A DNA stretch of 64,000 nucleotides from Denitromonas sp. (GTDB lineage: Bacteria; Pseudomonadota; Gammaproteobacteria; Burkholderiales; Rhodocyclaceae), in the NCBI RefSeq assembly GCF_034676725.1, contig NZ_JAUCBR010000004.1, positions 2,556,001 through 2,620,000 on the forward strand, written 5' to 3'. The notes beneath the pieces are model-generated. The model did not search any database, had not been told where the DNA came from, and saw only the letters and a list, made by a program, of their open reading frames with translations. Positions 8,943 to 20,077 of this stretch are shown in pieces. Made by a program: the position numbers and the translations under genes. How positions within the stretch are numbered: position 1 is the stretch's first letter; each line of letters begins with the position of its first letter.

Positions 8943-10076
8943 ATGTTTGAAATCGTTGAGAAGGAACCGACCGGCACCATCATCAAGGTGGTCGGGCTCG
9001 GGGGCGCCGGCGGCAATGCCGTCGATCACATGATCCGCGAGGGCGTGCACGGGGTGGAGTTCATCACCGCCAATACCGACGCACAGGCACTCAAGCGCAA
9101 TCTGGCCACGCACAAGGTGCAGCTGGGCACCTCGGGCCTGGGCGCCGGCGCCAAGCCGGAAGCCGGCCGCTGCTCCGCGCAGGAAGCGCGCGAGGCGATT
9201 GCCGAGGCGATCTCCGGTGCGCACATGGTGTTCATCACCGCCGGCATGGGCGGTGGTACCGGGACCGGCGCCGCGCCGGTGGTGGCCGAAGTGGCCAAGG
9301 AAATGGGCATCCTCACCGTCGGTGTGGTGACCAAGCCCTTCGACTTCGAGAACCGTGATCGCGTCGCCGACAGCGGCATCGAAGAGCTCTCCAGCCATGT
9401 CGATTCGCTGATCGTGGTGCTCAACGACAAGCTGATGGAAGTGCTCGGCGACGACGCCAGCCTCGAAGACGGCTTCCGCGCGGCCGACAACGTCCTGCGC
9501 AACGCCGTCGGCGGGATTGCCGAGATCATCAACATCCCCGGTCTGGTGAACGTCGACTTCCAGGACGTGCGCACGGTGATGGCCGAGATGGGCCGCGCCA
9601 TGATGGGTTCGGCCGAAGCCGCCGGCATCGACCGCGCGCGCATCGCCGCCGAACAGGCCGCCGCCAGCCCGCTGCTCGAAGGTGTTGAGCTCTCCGGCGC
9701 CCGTGGCGTGCTGATCAACCTCACCGCCAGCCGTTCGCTGAAGATGTCGGAAGTGAAGGAAGCCGTGAATACCGTGCGCGCCTTCGCCGCCAAGGACGCC
9801 TTCGTGATCTACGGCACCGTCTTCGACGAAGCCATGGAAGACCGCATCCGCGTCACCGTGGTCGCCACCGGCCTGGGCAACCCGGCCGTGTCGGCCAGCA
9901 AGCCGGTGATGCAGGTGGTGCAGGGCACGGGCACTTACGGCCCGTCCAGCGGGGCGCATGAAAGCGACGTGCCGGCCGTGATTCGCAGCGGGCGTCGCAC
10001 GACGGTCGAAGCGATGAGCGCCAGCGGCGTGGGCACCTACGACATCCCGGCCTTCCTGCGCAAGCAGGCTGACTGA
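8943..10076 (+). CDS. ftsZ: Cell division GTPase FtsZ
   Basis: Tubulin homologue that polymerises into the Z ring. The 377-residue protein has VGLGGAGGNAVDHM near the N-terminus, the tubulin signature GGGTGTGAAPVVAEVAK near residue 102, NVDFQDVRTVM in the T7 loop region, a variable linker, and the conserved C-terminal peptide TYDIPAFLRKQAD that binds FtsA and other partners. The ATG at 8943 is preceded by AAGGAGG; the in-frame extension to 8907 has no such site. It is the last gene of the division block before lpxC. Confidence 0.98.
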   Translation: MFEIVEKEPTGTIIKVVGLGGAGGNAVDHMIREGVHGVEFITANTDAQALKRNLATHKVQLGTSGLGAGAKPEAGRCSAQEAREAIAEAISGAHMVFITAGMGGGTGTGAAPVVAEVAKEMGILTVGVVTKPFDFENRDRVADSGIEELSSHVDSLIVVLNDKLMEVLGDDASLEDGFRAADNVLRNAVGGIAEIINIPGLVNVDFQDVRTVMAEMGRAMMGSAEAAGIDRARIAAEQAAASPLLEGVELSGARGVLINLTASRSLKMSEVKEAVNTVRAFAAKDAFVIYGTVFDEAMEDRIRVTVVATGLGNPAVSASKPVMQVVQGTGTYGPSSGAHESDVPAVIRSGRRTTVEAMSASGVGTYDIPAFLRKQAD

Positions 10077-10095
10077 CCGGTCAGCGGATCGCCCC

Positions 10096-10149
10096 GACGG
10101 GCGCCTGGCGCATGGACGATGCCTCCCGTCCGCGCGTCAGGCGCCCGTC
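10096..10149 (+). terminator. Long hairpin between ftsZ and lpxC
   Basis: Arms at 10096-10111 and 10134-10149 (GACGGGCGCCTGGCGC against GCGTCAGGCGCCCGTC) pair over 16 positions with a single G-U, around a 22-base loop. There is no U tract directly after it, so it is not a textbook intrinsic terminator. It could be an mRNA-stabilising structure or attenuator about 100 bases ahead of lpxC. Confidence 0.4.
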
Positions 10150-10246
10150 GCCGTTCAAAAAGGGCGTTGTGCACCGCATGCTAGACTTCAGCTTATTGCG
10201 CCTGTGCCGTTTTTTCGGGCGCCCGGACTCTGAACTGCGACAGACC

Positions 10247-11164
10247 ATGATCAAGCAACGCACGCTCAAATCGACGATTTCCGCTACCGGCGTCGGCCTG
10301 CACGGCGGACGCAAGGTCACCATGACGCTGCGCCCGGCGGCGCCGGACACCGGCGTGGTCTTCCATCGGGTCGATCTCGATCCGGTCGTCGACCTGCCCG
10401 CCGATCCGTATTCGGTGGTCGATACCCGCCTGTGCTCCGGCCTCCAGCAGGGCGAGGCCAAGGTCGGCACCGTCGAGCACCTGATGTCGGCGCTGGCCGG
10501 CCTTGGCGTAGACAACGTACATGTCGACGTCGACGCGCCCGAGTTGCCGATTCTCGATGGCAGCGCCGGTCCCTTCGTGTTCCTGATCCAGTCCGCCGGG
10601 CTCGAAGAGCAGGCCGCGCCCAAGCGCTTCCTGCGCGTCAAGAAACCCGTGGAATACCGCGAGGACGACAAGTGGGTGCGCCTGGAGCCGTACGACGGCT
10701 TCAAGCTCGACTTCTCCATCGTCTTCAATCATCCGGCCATCAACCGCACCGTGACCGACGCGACGGTCGATTTTGCCGACCAGTCGTATGTGCAGGGCGT
10801 GGCCCGGGCGCGCACCTTCGGTTTCGTGCAGGACGTCGAGTTCATGCGCTCCAATGGGCTGGCCCTCGGCGGCAGCCTGGACAACGCCATCGTGATGGAC
10901 GAATACCGCATCCTCAATGCCGACGGCCTGCGCTTCAACGACGAATTCGTCAAGCACAAGGTGCTCGACGCCATCGGCGATCTCTACCTTGCCGGCAAGC
11001 CGCTGCTGGCGGCCTATTCGGCCCACAAGTCGGGCCACGCCCTGAACAACCAGGTGCTGCGGGTGCTGCTCGAAGACGAGAGCGCCTGGGAGATTGTGAC
11101 CTTCGAGGACGAGCGCCAGGCCGCGCCGGGCGTGCTGGGCATGTTCGAGCCGGTGTCGGTCTGA
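10247..11164 (+). CDS. lpxC: UDP-3-O-acyl-N-acetylglucosamine deacetylase
   Basis: Zinc-dependent, committed deacetylation step of lipid A synthesis in the cytoplasm. The 305-residue product has the expected zinc ligands: His in VEHLMSALAGLGVDN and His/Asp in KHKVLDAIGDLYLAG, plus the later HKSGHALNNQ histidine involved in catalysis. Length is typical. The ATG at 10247 is the canonical MIKQRTLKSTI start; the frame is open upstream but upstream residues do not look like LpxC. It is separated from ftsZ by 170 bp, so it probably has its own transcription start or reads through. Confidence 0.97.
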   Translation: MIKQRTLKSTISATGVGLHGGRKVTMTLRPAAPDTGVVFHRVDLDPVVDLPADPYSVVDTRLCSGLQQGEAKVGTVEHLMSALAGLGVDNVHVDVDAPELPILDGSAGPFVFLIQSAGLEEQAAPKRFLRVKKPVEYREDDKWVRLEPYDGFKLDFSIVFNHPAINRTVTDATVDFADQSYVQGVARARTFGFVQDVEFMRSNGLALGGSLDNAIVMDEYRILNADGLRFNDEFVKHKVLDAIGDLYLAGKPLLAAYSAHKSGHALNNQVLRVLLEDESAWEIVTFEDERQAAPGVLGMFEPVSV

Positions 11165-11171
11165 GCGCGCG

Positions 11172-11360
11172 ATGTTCGTGATTCGCCTGGTCGGCGCGCT
11201 GGCGCTGGTGATGGTCGGCGGTTCGCTGATCCTCTATCTGCTCTCGGGCAATCCGCGCTATCGCCACTGGGCCTGGGTATTCACCCGCGTCGGGCTGGTG
11301 GCGCTGCTGGTGTTTCTCGCGCTGCTGATCGTCGAGCGCTTGCTGGCGCCGATTCTCTAG
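11172..11360 (+). CDS. Small two-helix membrane protein
   Basis: A 62-residue protein starting 7 bp after lpxC. It has two hydrophobic helices (about residues 3-24 and 38-60) joined by a short polar loop GNPRYRHWAWVFTRVG. No catalytic motif is visible and I do not recognise a named family. Its position suggests co-transcription with lpxC, and a long perfect hairpin follows immediately after its stop. It could be a conserved small inner-membrane protein of unknown function. Confidence 0.7.
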   Translation: MFVIRLVGALALVMVGGSLILYLLSGNPRYRHWAWVFTRVGLVALLVFLALLIVERLLAPIL

Positions 11361-11411
11361 CGGCTGTGGGCAGGTATCCGACGATCCGCCGGATACCTGC
11401 CCACAGCCGCT
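11361..11411. terminator. Perfect 20-bp-stem bidirectional terminator hairpin
   Basis: Two 20-base arms (11361-11380 and 11392-11411) are exact inverse complements around an 11-base loop. It lies exactly between the convergent small membrane gene and dciA, with no long T tract on either side. Its position suggests it ends transcription from both directions. Confidence 0.75.
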
Positions 11412-11415
11412 GGCG

Positions 11416-11850
11416 TCATACGCCGCGGCTGCGCCGCACGAAGCGCTCCAGCGCCGCGCGTAGCGGATCGTCATCGGGCAGTTCGCCCGCCAGCGAGCGG
11501 AGCGCATCCTGCGTTTGCCCGCTGACCGTTCGCTGGGTTGGCGGTTTGGGTGGTGGCGCGGGGTTCACCGGACGGGTGGCAATCTTGATGCTGCTGACCA
11601 TCACCCCCTGCATGGCCAGCGCGTTGAGCAGGCGCGGAGTGGCCTGGCGCAGCTTGGCGGCGACGGCGCCGGTGGCCGCGTGAATGAGCAGTACATCTTC
11701 CTTGAGATTGGCGACATGGCAGCAGTCCGCCAGATACGGCGGCAACTCGGCCAGTACGAGTTGCTGCAGCCGGGTCAGGCGATCGGCATGGGCGCGCAGG
11801 CGGTCGAGTGCGGAGCCGTCGCCAACGAAGCGGTCGAGCCGTTGCGTCAT
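11416..11850 (-). CDS. dciA: DUF721 / DciA family protein (likely DnaB loader)
   Basis: The 144-residue basic protein has a DUF721 core (LQQLVLAELPPYLADCCHVANLKEDVLLIHAATGAVAAKLRQ) followed by a proline-rich linker and a charged tail. DciA is the ancestral bacterial loader of the replicative helicase DnaB in species lacking DnaC or DnaI, and is often encoded beside secA in beta- and gammaproteobacteria. Here it is divergent from secA with 111 bp between starts. The family call rests on the core pattern and this neighbourhood; function in this organism is inferred. Confidence 0.75.
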   Translation of the reverse strand: MTQRLDRFVGDGSALDRLRAHADRLTRLQQLVLAELPPYLADCCHVANLKEDVLLIHAATGAVAAKLRQATPRLLNALAMQGVMVSSIKIATRPVNPAPPPKPPTQRTVSGQTQDALRSLAGELPDDDPLRAALERFVRRSRGV

Positions 11851-11920
11851 GGGTCGAATTGATGCACCTCAAGGGTTGGTGATGACGGGGTGCACAGGAC
11901 GGAGCCAGTTCTGCCGACCG

Positions 11921-11929
11921 TGCTAGTAT
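11921..11929 (+). promoter_or_regulatory. Candidate extended -10 promoter for secA
   Basis: TGCTAGTAT (extended -10 form TGnTAGTAT) lies about 33 bp upstream of the secA ATG, in the divergent dciA-secA gap. I see no good -35 hexamer 17 bp upstream, which is usual for extended -10 promoters. Confidence 0.35.
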
Positions 11930-11961
11930 TCGCATTTTGCCCCATCTCCCGCCCCCCAGAC

Positions 11962-14679
<2,718 letters not shown>

Positions 14680-14696
14680 ACGGCCGCGCCCGCCCC

Positions 14697-14730
14697 GACA
14701 ACGGCGCCTGCGGGCGCCGTTGTCATATTT
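14697..14730 (+). terminator. Intrinsic terminator after secA
   Basis: GACAACGGCGCC (14697-14708) and GGCGCCGTTGTC (14713-14724) form a perfect 12-bp stem around TGCG, followed by ATATTT. This is a convincing terminator although the U tract is short. Confidence 0.8.
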
Positions 14731-14775
14731 GGCGCCGGCCTCAAGGCCGGGCGGCCTGGCGCCGTTAATTCCCGC

Positions 14776-16239
14776 ATGTTTCCAGAACTTTCCTTCGACG
14801 AGATCCCGCCGCTGCCCGGCGCCGTGCCGGAAGGGTTGAGCGAGTGGGTGGCACACATCCGCGACCAGGAGATGCCGGTGTTTGGCTCCACGGTCGACGG
14901 CATCCGCCAGATCATGGGCGACGACAGCGCCTCCGCCGGCCGGCTGGCCGCGGTCATCCTCAAGGACCCGGCCATGACCACCAAGGTCCTGCGCCTGGCC
15001 AACAGTGCCTATTTCAACAGCGCCCGTCAGGGCGTCGGCACCATCAGCCGGGCCATCGTCGTGCTCGGTTTCGACCTGGTGGCCGACCTGGCCATCGGTG
15101 TGGCCCTGGTCGATGGCTTGCTCAAGGGCGGGGTGCGCAAGCGCGTCGAGGCCGAGCTGGCGCACAGCTTCTTCGCCGCCGCGCTGGCCCGCGGCATTGC
15201 CAAGATGCGCGGTGAGGGGCGGGCCGAAGAAGTCTTCATCGCCGCCTTGCTGTGCCGCGTGGGCGAGATGGCCTTCTGGTGCTTCGGCGGCGTCAAGGCC
15301 GAGACGCTGGCCGAGCAGCTGCCTGCCGACTGCACGCCCGAGCAGGAAGCGGCGGCCCAGCTGACGGTGCTCGGTTTCCGCCTGCGCCAGCTCTCGGTCC
15401 AGCTGGCGCGGGAGTGGCGGCTCGGGAGCCTGCTGCATGCGGCGCTCGAACCCTCGAGCCGCCCCAGCACACTCGAGAACTCGATCCTGCAAGGCCATCA
15501 GGTCGCGCGTGCGGTGATCGCCGGCTGGGACGGCGCGCCCGCCAAGGCGGCGCTGAGCGCGCTGGCGCGCTATGTCGATCGCCCCGAAAAGGAGGTCCGC
15601 GACACCGTCGCCACGCTGGCCAACGAAGCCGCCCGCCTGGCCACCGAATACGGCGCGGGCGTCGCCGCCCGGGGCATTCCCGCCTCGTCGGCGACCATCG
15701 ACACGGCGTCCGAGCCACTGCCGGTGATGTCGCCCGCCGAGCGACAGCTGGCCATCCTGCGCGAGCTGACGGCGCTGATCATGTCTGGCGGCCGCTTCTC
15801 CGACGCCGTCTATCTGGCGGCCGAGGGCATCTTGCAGGGCGTGGGCTTTGCCCGTGTTGTGGTCTCGCTGCTCACCCCCAACCGCAGCCAGATCGTCGGC
15901 AAGTACGGCCTCGGCGCTGGCGGCGAGGCCATGCGCAAGGCCTTCGTGCTGACCCTCGGCCAGGATCCCAAGGACCCGCTCGACACCCTCTTGAGCACCG
16001 CCCAGCCGGTGCGACTGGGCAAGGCGCGCGGGCGACTGGCCGCGGTGGTGGGGCAGGGGCCGGCGGCCATGGCGCCGATCATGGGCAATGGCCGGACCAT
16101 CGGCCTGGTCTATGCCGAACGCGACGCAGGCTCAGCCGCCATCGACGACGAAGCCTTCTTCGCCTTCGTGCACTTCGTTCAGCAGATGTCGATGGCGCTG
16201 GTCACCGCCAGCCGGGCAGGGGGCGCCGCCGCGCCCTGA
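14776..16239 (+). CDS. HDOD domain protein with C-terminal GAF-like domain
   Basis: A 487-residue cytoplasmic protein. Residues about 25-220 match the HDOD pattern (LAAVILKDPAMTTKVLRLANSAYFN, IAALLCRVGEMAFW), a degenerate HD-type domain used in signalling rather than hydrolysis. Residues about 325-485 look like a GAF sensory domain (ILRELTALIMSGG, SLLTPNRSQIVGKYGLG, APIMGNGRTIGLVYAERD). HDOD-GAF proteins are generally linked to cyclic-di-GMP, motility or stress signalling; I cannot assign a specific pathway. It stands alone between secA and argJ. Confidence 0.85.
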   Translation: MFPELSFDEIPPLPGAVPEGLSEWVAHIRDQEMPVFGSTVDGIRQIMGDDSASAGRLAAVILKDPAMTTKVLRLANSAYFNSARQGVGTISRAIVVLGFDLVADLAIGVALVDGLLKGGVRKRVEAELAHSFFAAALARGIAKMRGEGRAEEVFIAALLCRVGEMAFWCFGGVKAETLAEQLPADCTPEQEAAAQLTVLGFRLRQLSVQLAREWRLGSLLHAALEPSSRPSTLENSILQGHQVARAVIAGWDGAPAKAALSALARYVDRPEKEVRDTVATLANEAARLATEYGAGVAARGIPASSATIDTASEPLPVMSPAERQLAILRELTALIMSGGRFSDAVYLAAEGILQGVGFARVVVSLLTPNRSQIVGKYGLGAGGEAMRKAFVLTLGQDPKDPLDTLLSTAQPVRLGKARGRLAAVVGQGPAAMAPIMGNGRTIGLVYAERDAGSAAIDDEAFFAFVHFVQQMSMALVTASRAGGAAAP

Positions 16240-16327
16240 GGCGCAACTCCGGTATCATTTCAGCCGATGCCGTGGCCCGCGCCACGCGCACAGCCCCTTT
16301 CTGCTGATTTCGTCCGGAGACGCCCCG

Positions 16328-17554
16328 ATGCCTGTCAATCTGCCGCCCCTCAAGCCCGACCACCTGCACGCCATCGCCGGGGTCCGCCTCGGCGTCACCG
16401 AGGGCGGTATCCGCAAGGCCAACCGCAAGGACGTGACCGTCATCGCCCTCGATGCCGGCACCCGCGTGGCCGGCGTGTTCACCGAAAACCGCTTCTGCGC
16501 CGCCCCCGTGCAAGTGTGCAAGCAACACCTCGCCACCGGCGATATCCGCGCCCTGGTCATCAACACCGGCGTGGCCAATGCCGGCACCGGCGAGCGCGGC
16601 CTGGCCGATGCCAACGCCACCTGCGCCGCCGTCGCTGCCGCGCTGTCGATCGCGCCTGAGCAAGTGCTGCCGTTCTCCACCGGCGTCATTCTCGAACACC
16701 TGCCCATGGACCGCCTCACCGCCGCCGTGCCCAAGGCCGCCGCCAATGTGCACATCGACGGCTGGTTCGACGTTGCCCACGGCATCATGACCACCGACAC
16801 CGTGCCCAAAGGCGTGTCGCGCCGCATCCAGATCGAAGGCAAGGAGGTCACCATCACCGGCGTCAGCAAGGGCGCCGGCATGATCAAGCCCAACATGGCC
16901 ACCATGCTCGGCTTCGTCGCCACTGACGCCGCCGTGTCACAGGCGCTGCTCGAGCGCCTGGTGCGCGAAGCGGCCGACCTGTCCTTCAACAGCATCACCA
17001 TCGACGGCGACACCTCCACCAACGACTCCTACATCCTGATGGCTACCGGCAAAGCCGGCCACAGCGAAATCACCGACGATACCTCGCCGGCGTGGCTCGC
17101 CCTGCGCGAAGCCGTCATCGCCGTCTCCATCGAACTCGCCCAGGCCATCGTCCGCGACGGCGAAGGCGCCACCAAGTTCATGACCATCGTAGTCAAAGGC
17201 GGCCGCGACCGCGCCGAATGCCGCAAGGTCGGCTACGCCATCGGCCAGTCCCCGCTCGTCAAGACCGCCTTCTTCGCCTCCGACCCCAACCTCGGCCGCA
17301 TCCTCGCCGCCATCGGCTACGCCGGCATCGACGACCTGGATGTGAGCCAGATCCGCGTCTGGCTCGGCGACGTCCTCGTCGCCGAACACGGCGGCCGCGC
17401 CGCCAGCTACCGCGAAGAAGACGGCGCCCGCGTCATGGCCGAAGCCGAAATCAACGTCACCGTCGACCTCGCCCGCGGCAACGCAGAGGCGACCGTGTGG
17501 ACCTGCGACTTCTCGTATGACTATGTGAAGATCAACGCGGATTATCGGAGTTGA
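16328..17554 (+). CDS. argJ: Bifunctional ornithine acetyltransferase / N-acetylglutamate synthase
   Basis: Arginine biosynthesis enzyme that recycles the acetyl group from N-acetylornithine to glutamate. The 408-residue precursor carries the self-cleavage site SKGAGMIKPNMATMLGF, where the Thr of ATML becomes the N-terminal nucleophile of the beta subunit. The C-terminal VRDGEGATKFMTIVVKGG and FASDPNLGRILAAIGYAG are also family signatures. The ATG at 16328 fits the MPVNLPPLKPDHLHAIAGVRLG start. The secA-argJ neighbourhood recurs in betaproteobacteria. Confidence 0.97.
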   Translation: MPVNLPPLKPDHLHAIAGVRLGVTEGGIRKANRKDVTVIALDAGTRVAGVFTENRFCAAPVQVCKQHLATGDIRALVINTGVANAGTGERGLADANATCAAVAAALSIAPEQVLPFSTGVILEHLPMDRLTAAVPKAAANVHIDGWFDVAHGIMTTDTVPKGVSRRIQIEGKEVTITGVSKGAGMIKPNMATMLGFVATDAAVSQALLERLVREAADLSFNSITIDGDTSTNDSYILMATGKAGHSEITDDTSPAWLALREAVIAVSIELAQAIVRDGEGATKFMTIVVKGGRDRAECRKVGYAIGQSPLVKTAFFASDPNLGRILAAIGYAGIDDLDVSQIRVWLGDVLVAEHGGRAASYREEDGARVMAEAEINVTVDLARGNAEATVWTCDFSYDYVKINADYRS

Positions 17555-17562
17555 TGGCAGCT

Positions 17563-17657
17563 GCGTAGCCCGGATGCAGGCCGAAGGCCGGAATCCGGGA
17601 GCGGTGGTTGATCAACCGATGAAACCCGGATTCCGCTGCGCTGCATCCGGGCTACGC
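17563..17657. repeat. Nested inverted repeat (REP-like) downstream of argJ
   Basis: GCGTAGCCCGGATGCAG (17563-17579) has an exact inverse complement at 17641-17657. Inside it GGAATCCGGG (17590-17599) pairs with CCCGGATTCC (17625-17634), and the apex holds the palindrome GGTTGATCAACC (17606-17617). Elements with GTAGCCCGGATGCAG arms are scattered between genes in many proteobacteria. It may also end argJ transcription. Confidence 0.75.
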
Positions 17658-17702
17658 GAGATACGTTCGGGTTGCATAGAATTTGGGTTGTCGTTTTGAA
17701 TG

Positions 17703-17816
17703 TCATTGGTCATTGATGTAGCGCCAGATGACCTCAACAATGACTCTCCACGCAGACTGAATCACCAGTTTCCAGACGCCCTTCCACAATTCAGGTTTGC
17801 TACGCTTTTTCGCCAT
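17703..17816 (-). CDS. Possible 37-residue basic, tryptophan-rich small protein
   Basis: On the minus strand an ATG at 17816-17814 is preceded by GGAG with 6 bases of spacing (GGAGAAAGAAATG) and reads 37 codons to TGA. The protein begins MAKKRSKPELWKGVWKLVIQ and continues SAWRVIVEVIWRYINDQ: a Lys/Arg-rich head and an amphipathic segment with four Trp. I do not recognise a family. A good ribosome-binding site and a coherent amphipathic product in otherwise repeat-filled DNA argue that it is real, but there is no comparative evidence here. It could be a small membrane-associated peptide. Confidence 0.45.
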   Translation of the reverse strand: MAKKRSKPELWKGVWKLVIQSAWRVIVEVIWRYINDQ

Positions 17817-18186
17817 TTCTTTCTCCGTCAAGGCTGCTGCGGAGAGAAAGTTGGCCACGCATGGCTATATTTTTAGGAGCGTTGGATGAGGCTCGTGATC
17901 CGCCCTTTGTCGCGCCAACCGGAGGCGGTGGCGGGCGGAAAGAGGGGCTTCGCTGTTTGAGCCCGCAGGGCGAGTTTGCGAAGCACCCCGCCCGACGCTG
18001 CCGCAGGGCGGGAACCCCCGCAGGGGGCGCAGAAGCGGGCTGTGCTTCTTTGCTTATCTTCTTTCTTGCACAAGCAAGAAAGTCAGTTGCCCGCCGGGGC
18101 GAGACCCGGCCAATCCAGGTGACTTGATACCGTGATGAGTCGGGGCTGCCGATGTGCGATGCAAGCGCGCCCGATGCGGCGATGTC
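17817..18186. other. Non-coding repeat-type intergenic region
   Basis: Between the possible small gene and the 18187-18264 inverted repeat I see no convincing gene. Open frames exist on both strands but are low-complexity and Gly/Arg/Pro-rich. The stretch around 17900-18090 (CCGCAGGGCG and similar runs, then TTTCTTGCACAAGCAAGAAAG at 18061-18081, which is itself an inverted repeat) looks like dispersed betaproteobacterial intergenic repeats. Confidence 0.5.
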
Positions 18187-18264
18187 GTAGGGTGGGCGGC
18201 TTGCCGCCCACCAAGCGGTGTATGTTGTGAGGCACGACGGTGGGCGACGAGCCGCCCATCCTAC
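18187..18264. repeat. Imperfect 26-bp inverted repeat (REP-like)
   Basis: The arms at 18187-18212 and 18239-18264 match inversely at 23 of 26 positions, beginning GTAGGGTGGGCGGC on the left and ending GCCGCCCATCCTAC on the right, with a 26-base loop. It sits just beyond the stop of the minus-strand methyltransferase gene and could act as its terminator. Repeats of this kind are dispersed in many proteobacterial genomes. Confidence 0.65.
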
Positions 18265-18272
18265 GGGGCGTG

Positions 18273-18869
18273 TCACAGCCTGGTGAGTCGAACCCGCCGA
18301 AACCACCCGCCGGCCAGCGCGGCCTCGTCGCTCTCGACCTGCGCCCCCGGCGCGCCGGCCAGCAGCGTCTCGAACTCCACATCCATCCGCGTCGCAATCC
18401 GCCCCGAAATCGGTGTCAGCCAGCGCCGCAGCCGCGCCCGCTGCCCCGGTCGCAGAAACTTGTCGAATACCAGCAGACTCCCCCCGGGTCGGGTGACCCG
18501 AATCGCCTCCTGCAGGGCGCGCAGCGGATCGGGCACGACGGCGAGGATGAGGTGCAGCACGGTGTGGTCGAAGTGGCCGTCGGCAAAGGGCAGGTCGAGC
18601 ACGCTGCCTTGCACTGCGTGGTAGTTGTGCCGCCCGGCGCGCGGCAGGCTGCGGCGGAGCATGGCGGCGGTGAGGTCGATGCCGATGTAGTGGTGTTGCG
18701 GTGGCAGATGCGGCAGGTCCAGCCCGGTGCCGACACCGGCGACCAGCACGGTGCCGGGCGTTTGCGCGGCGAGGTGGGTGAGGCTGCGGATGCGTGCCTG
18801 GCGGGTGGCGGCGGTGAGGACCGCGTCGTAGAACGGTGCGATCAGCGTGTAGCTGTGGCGCAGCGACAT
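18273..18869 (-). CDS. Class I SAM-dependent methyltransferase
   Basis: The 198-residue protein has the class I methyltransferase layout: motif I VLVAGVGTGLDLPHL near residue 42, acidic motif II YIGIDLT, VQGSVLDLPFADGHFD, and RVTRPGGSLLVFDKFLRPG. The start SLRHSYTLIAPFYDAVL resembles the ubiquinone/menaquinone methyltransferase-like (UbiE/COQ5-type) subgroup. The substrate is not determinable from sequence. It ends beside apaG, 8 bp upstream, on the same strand, so the two may be co-transcribed. Confidence 0.85.
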   Translation of the reverse strand: MSLRHSYTLIAPFYDAVLTAATRQARIRSLTHLAAQTPGTVLVAGVGTGLDLPHLPPQHHYIGIDLTAAMLRRSLPRAGRHNYHAVQGSVLDLPFADGHFDHTVLHLILAVVPDPLRALQEAIRVTRPGGSLLVFDKFLRPGQRARLRRWLTPISGRIATRMDVEFETLLAGAPGAQVESDEAALAGGWFRRVRLTRL

Positions 18870-18877
18870 GGTGCGCG

Positions 18878-19264
<387 letters not shown>

Positions 19265-19387
19265 GGCGGGTTCCGGCGGCGCGAGCCAATCGGTCCATTG
19301 AAACGGAATCTCCCGGGGCTCGCAAGCGCGCGGCGGTGGGCGGCGGTAAAATGCGTGTCTGTTCAGCCGAAACCCGCCGGAGCCGCC

Positions 19388-20077
19388 ATGTATCGAATTG
19401 CCCCCAGCCTGTTGTCTGCCGACTTTGCCCGCCTCGGTGAGGAGGTGCGCAACGTGGTTGCCGCCGGTGCCGACTGGATCCACTTCGACGTGATGGACAA
19501 CCATTACGTGCCCAACCTGACCATCGGCCCGCTGGTGTGCGAGGCGATCCGCCCGCATACCCAGGCGCCGATCGATGTGCACCTGATGGTCAAGCCGGTC
19601 GACCGCATCATCCCCGACTTTGCCAAGGCCGGCGCCAACATCATCACCTTTCACCCCGAGGCCTCGGAGCATATCGACCGCACGCTCGGCCTGATCCGCG
19701 ACTCGGGCTGTCAGGCCGGCCTGGTGTTCAACCCGGCCACACCGCTGCACCACCTGGACCATGTGATGGACAAGATCGATGTGGTCTTGCTGATGAGCGT
19801 GAACCCTGGCTTCGGTGGGCAGAAGTTCATCCCCGCCACGCTCGACAAGCTGCGCGCGGCGCGGGCGCGGCTCGATGTGTATGCGGCGCAAAGCGGCCGC
19901 AAGGTGCTGCTGGAGATCGACGGCGGGGTGAAGGTAGACAACATTGCCGACATCGCCCGTGCCGGGGCCGATACCTTTGTGGCCGGGTCGGCGGTGTTTG
20001 GCGCCGGGCGCGAGAGTGATCCGAACCGGTACGACACGGTGATCGGCAGCTTGCGCAAGGCGCTGGCGGGCGTATGA
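19388..20077 (+). CDS. rpe: Ribulose-phosphate 3-epimerase
   Basis: TIM-barrel enzyme of the pentose phosphate pathway. The 229-residue product has IAPSLLSADFARLGEEV at the N-terminus, WIHFDVMDNHYVPNLTIGP (metal-binding Asp/His), PIDVHLMV, and VNPGFGGQKFIP. The ATG at 19388 follows a GGAG and gives the normal MYRIAPSLLSADF start. The stop overlaps gph (ATGA). The rpe-gph-trpE order is common in betaproteobacteria. Confidence 0.97.
   Translation: MYRIAPSLLSADFARLGEEVRNVVAAGADWIHFDVMDNHYVPNLTIGPLVCEAIRPHTQAPIDVHLMVKPVDRIIPDFAKAGANIITFHPEASEHIDRTLGLIRDSGCQAGLVFNPATPLHHLDHVMDKIDVVLLMSVNPGFGGQKFIPATLDKLRAARARLDVYAAQSGRKVLLEIDGGVKVDNIADIARAGADTFVAGSAVFGAGRESDPNRYDTVIGSLRKALAGV

Noticed and set aside
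17861..18127. 88-codon plus-strand ORF in the repeat island
   Set aside because: Composition follows GC-rich dispersed repeats; no good start signal or domain.
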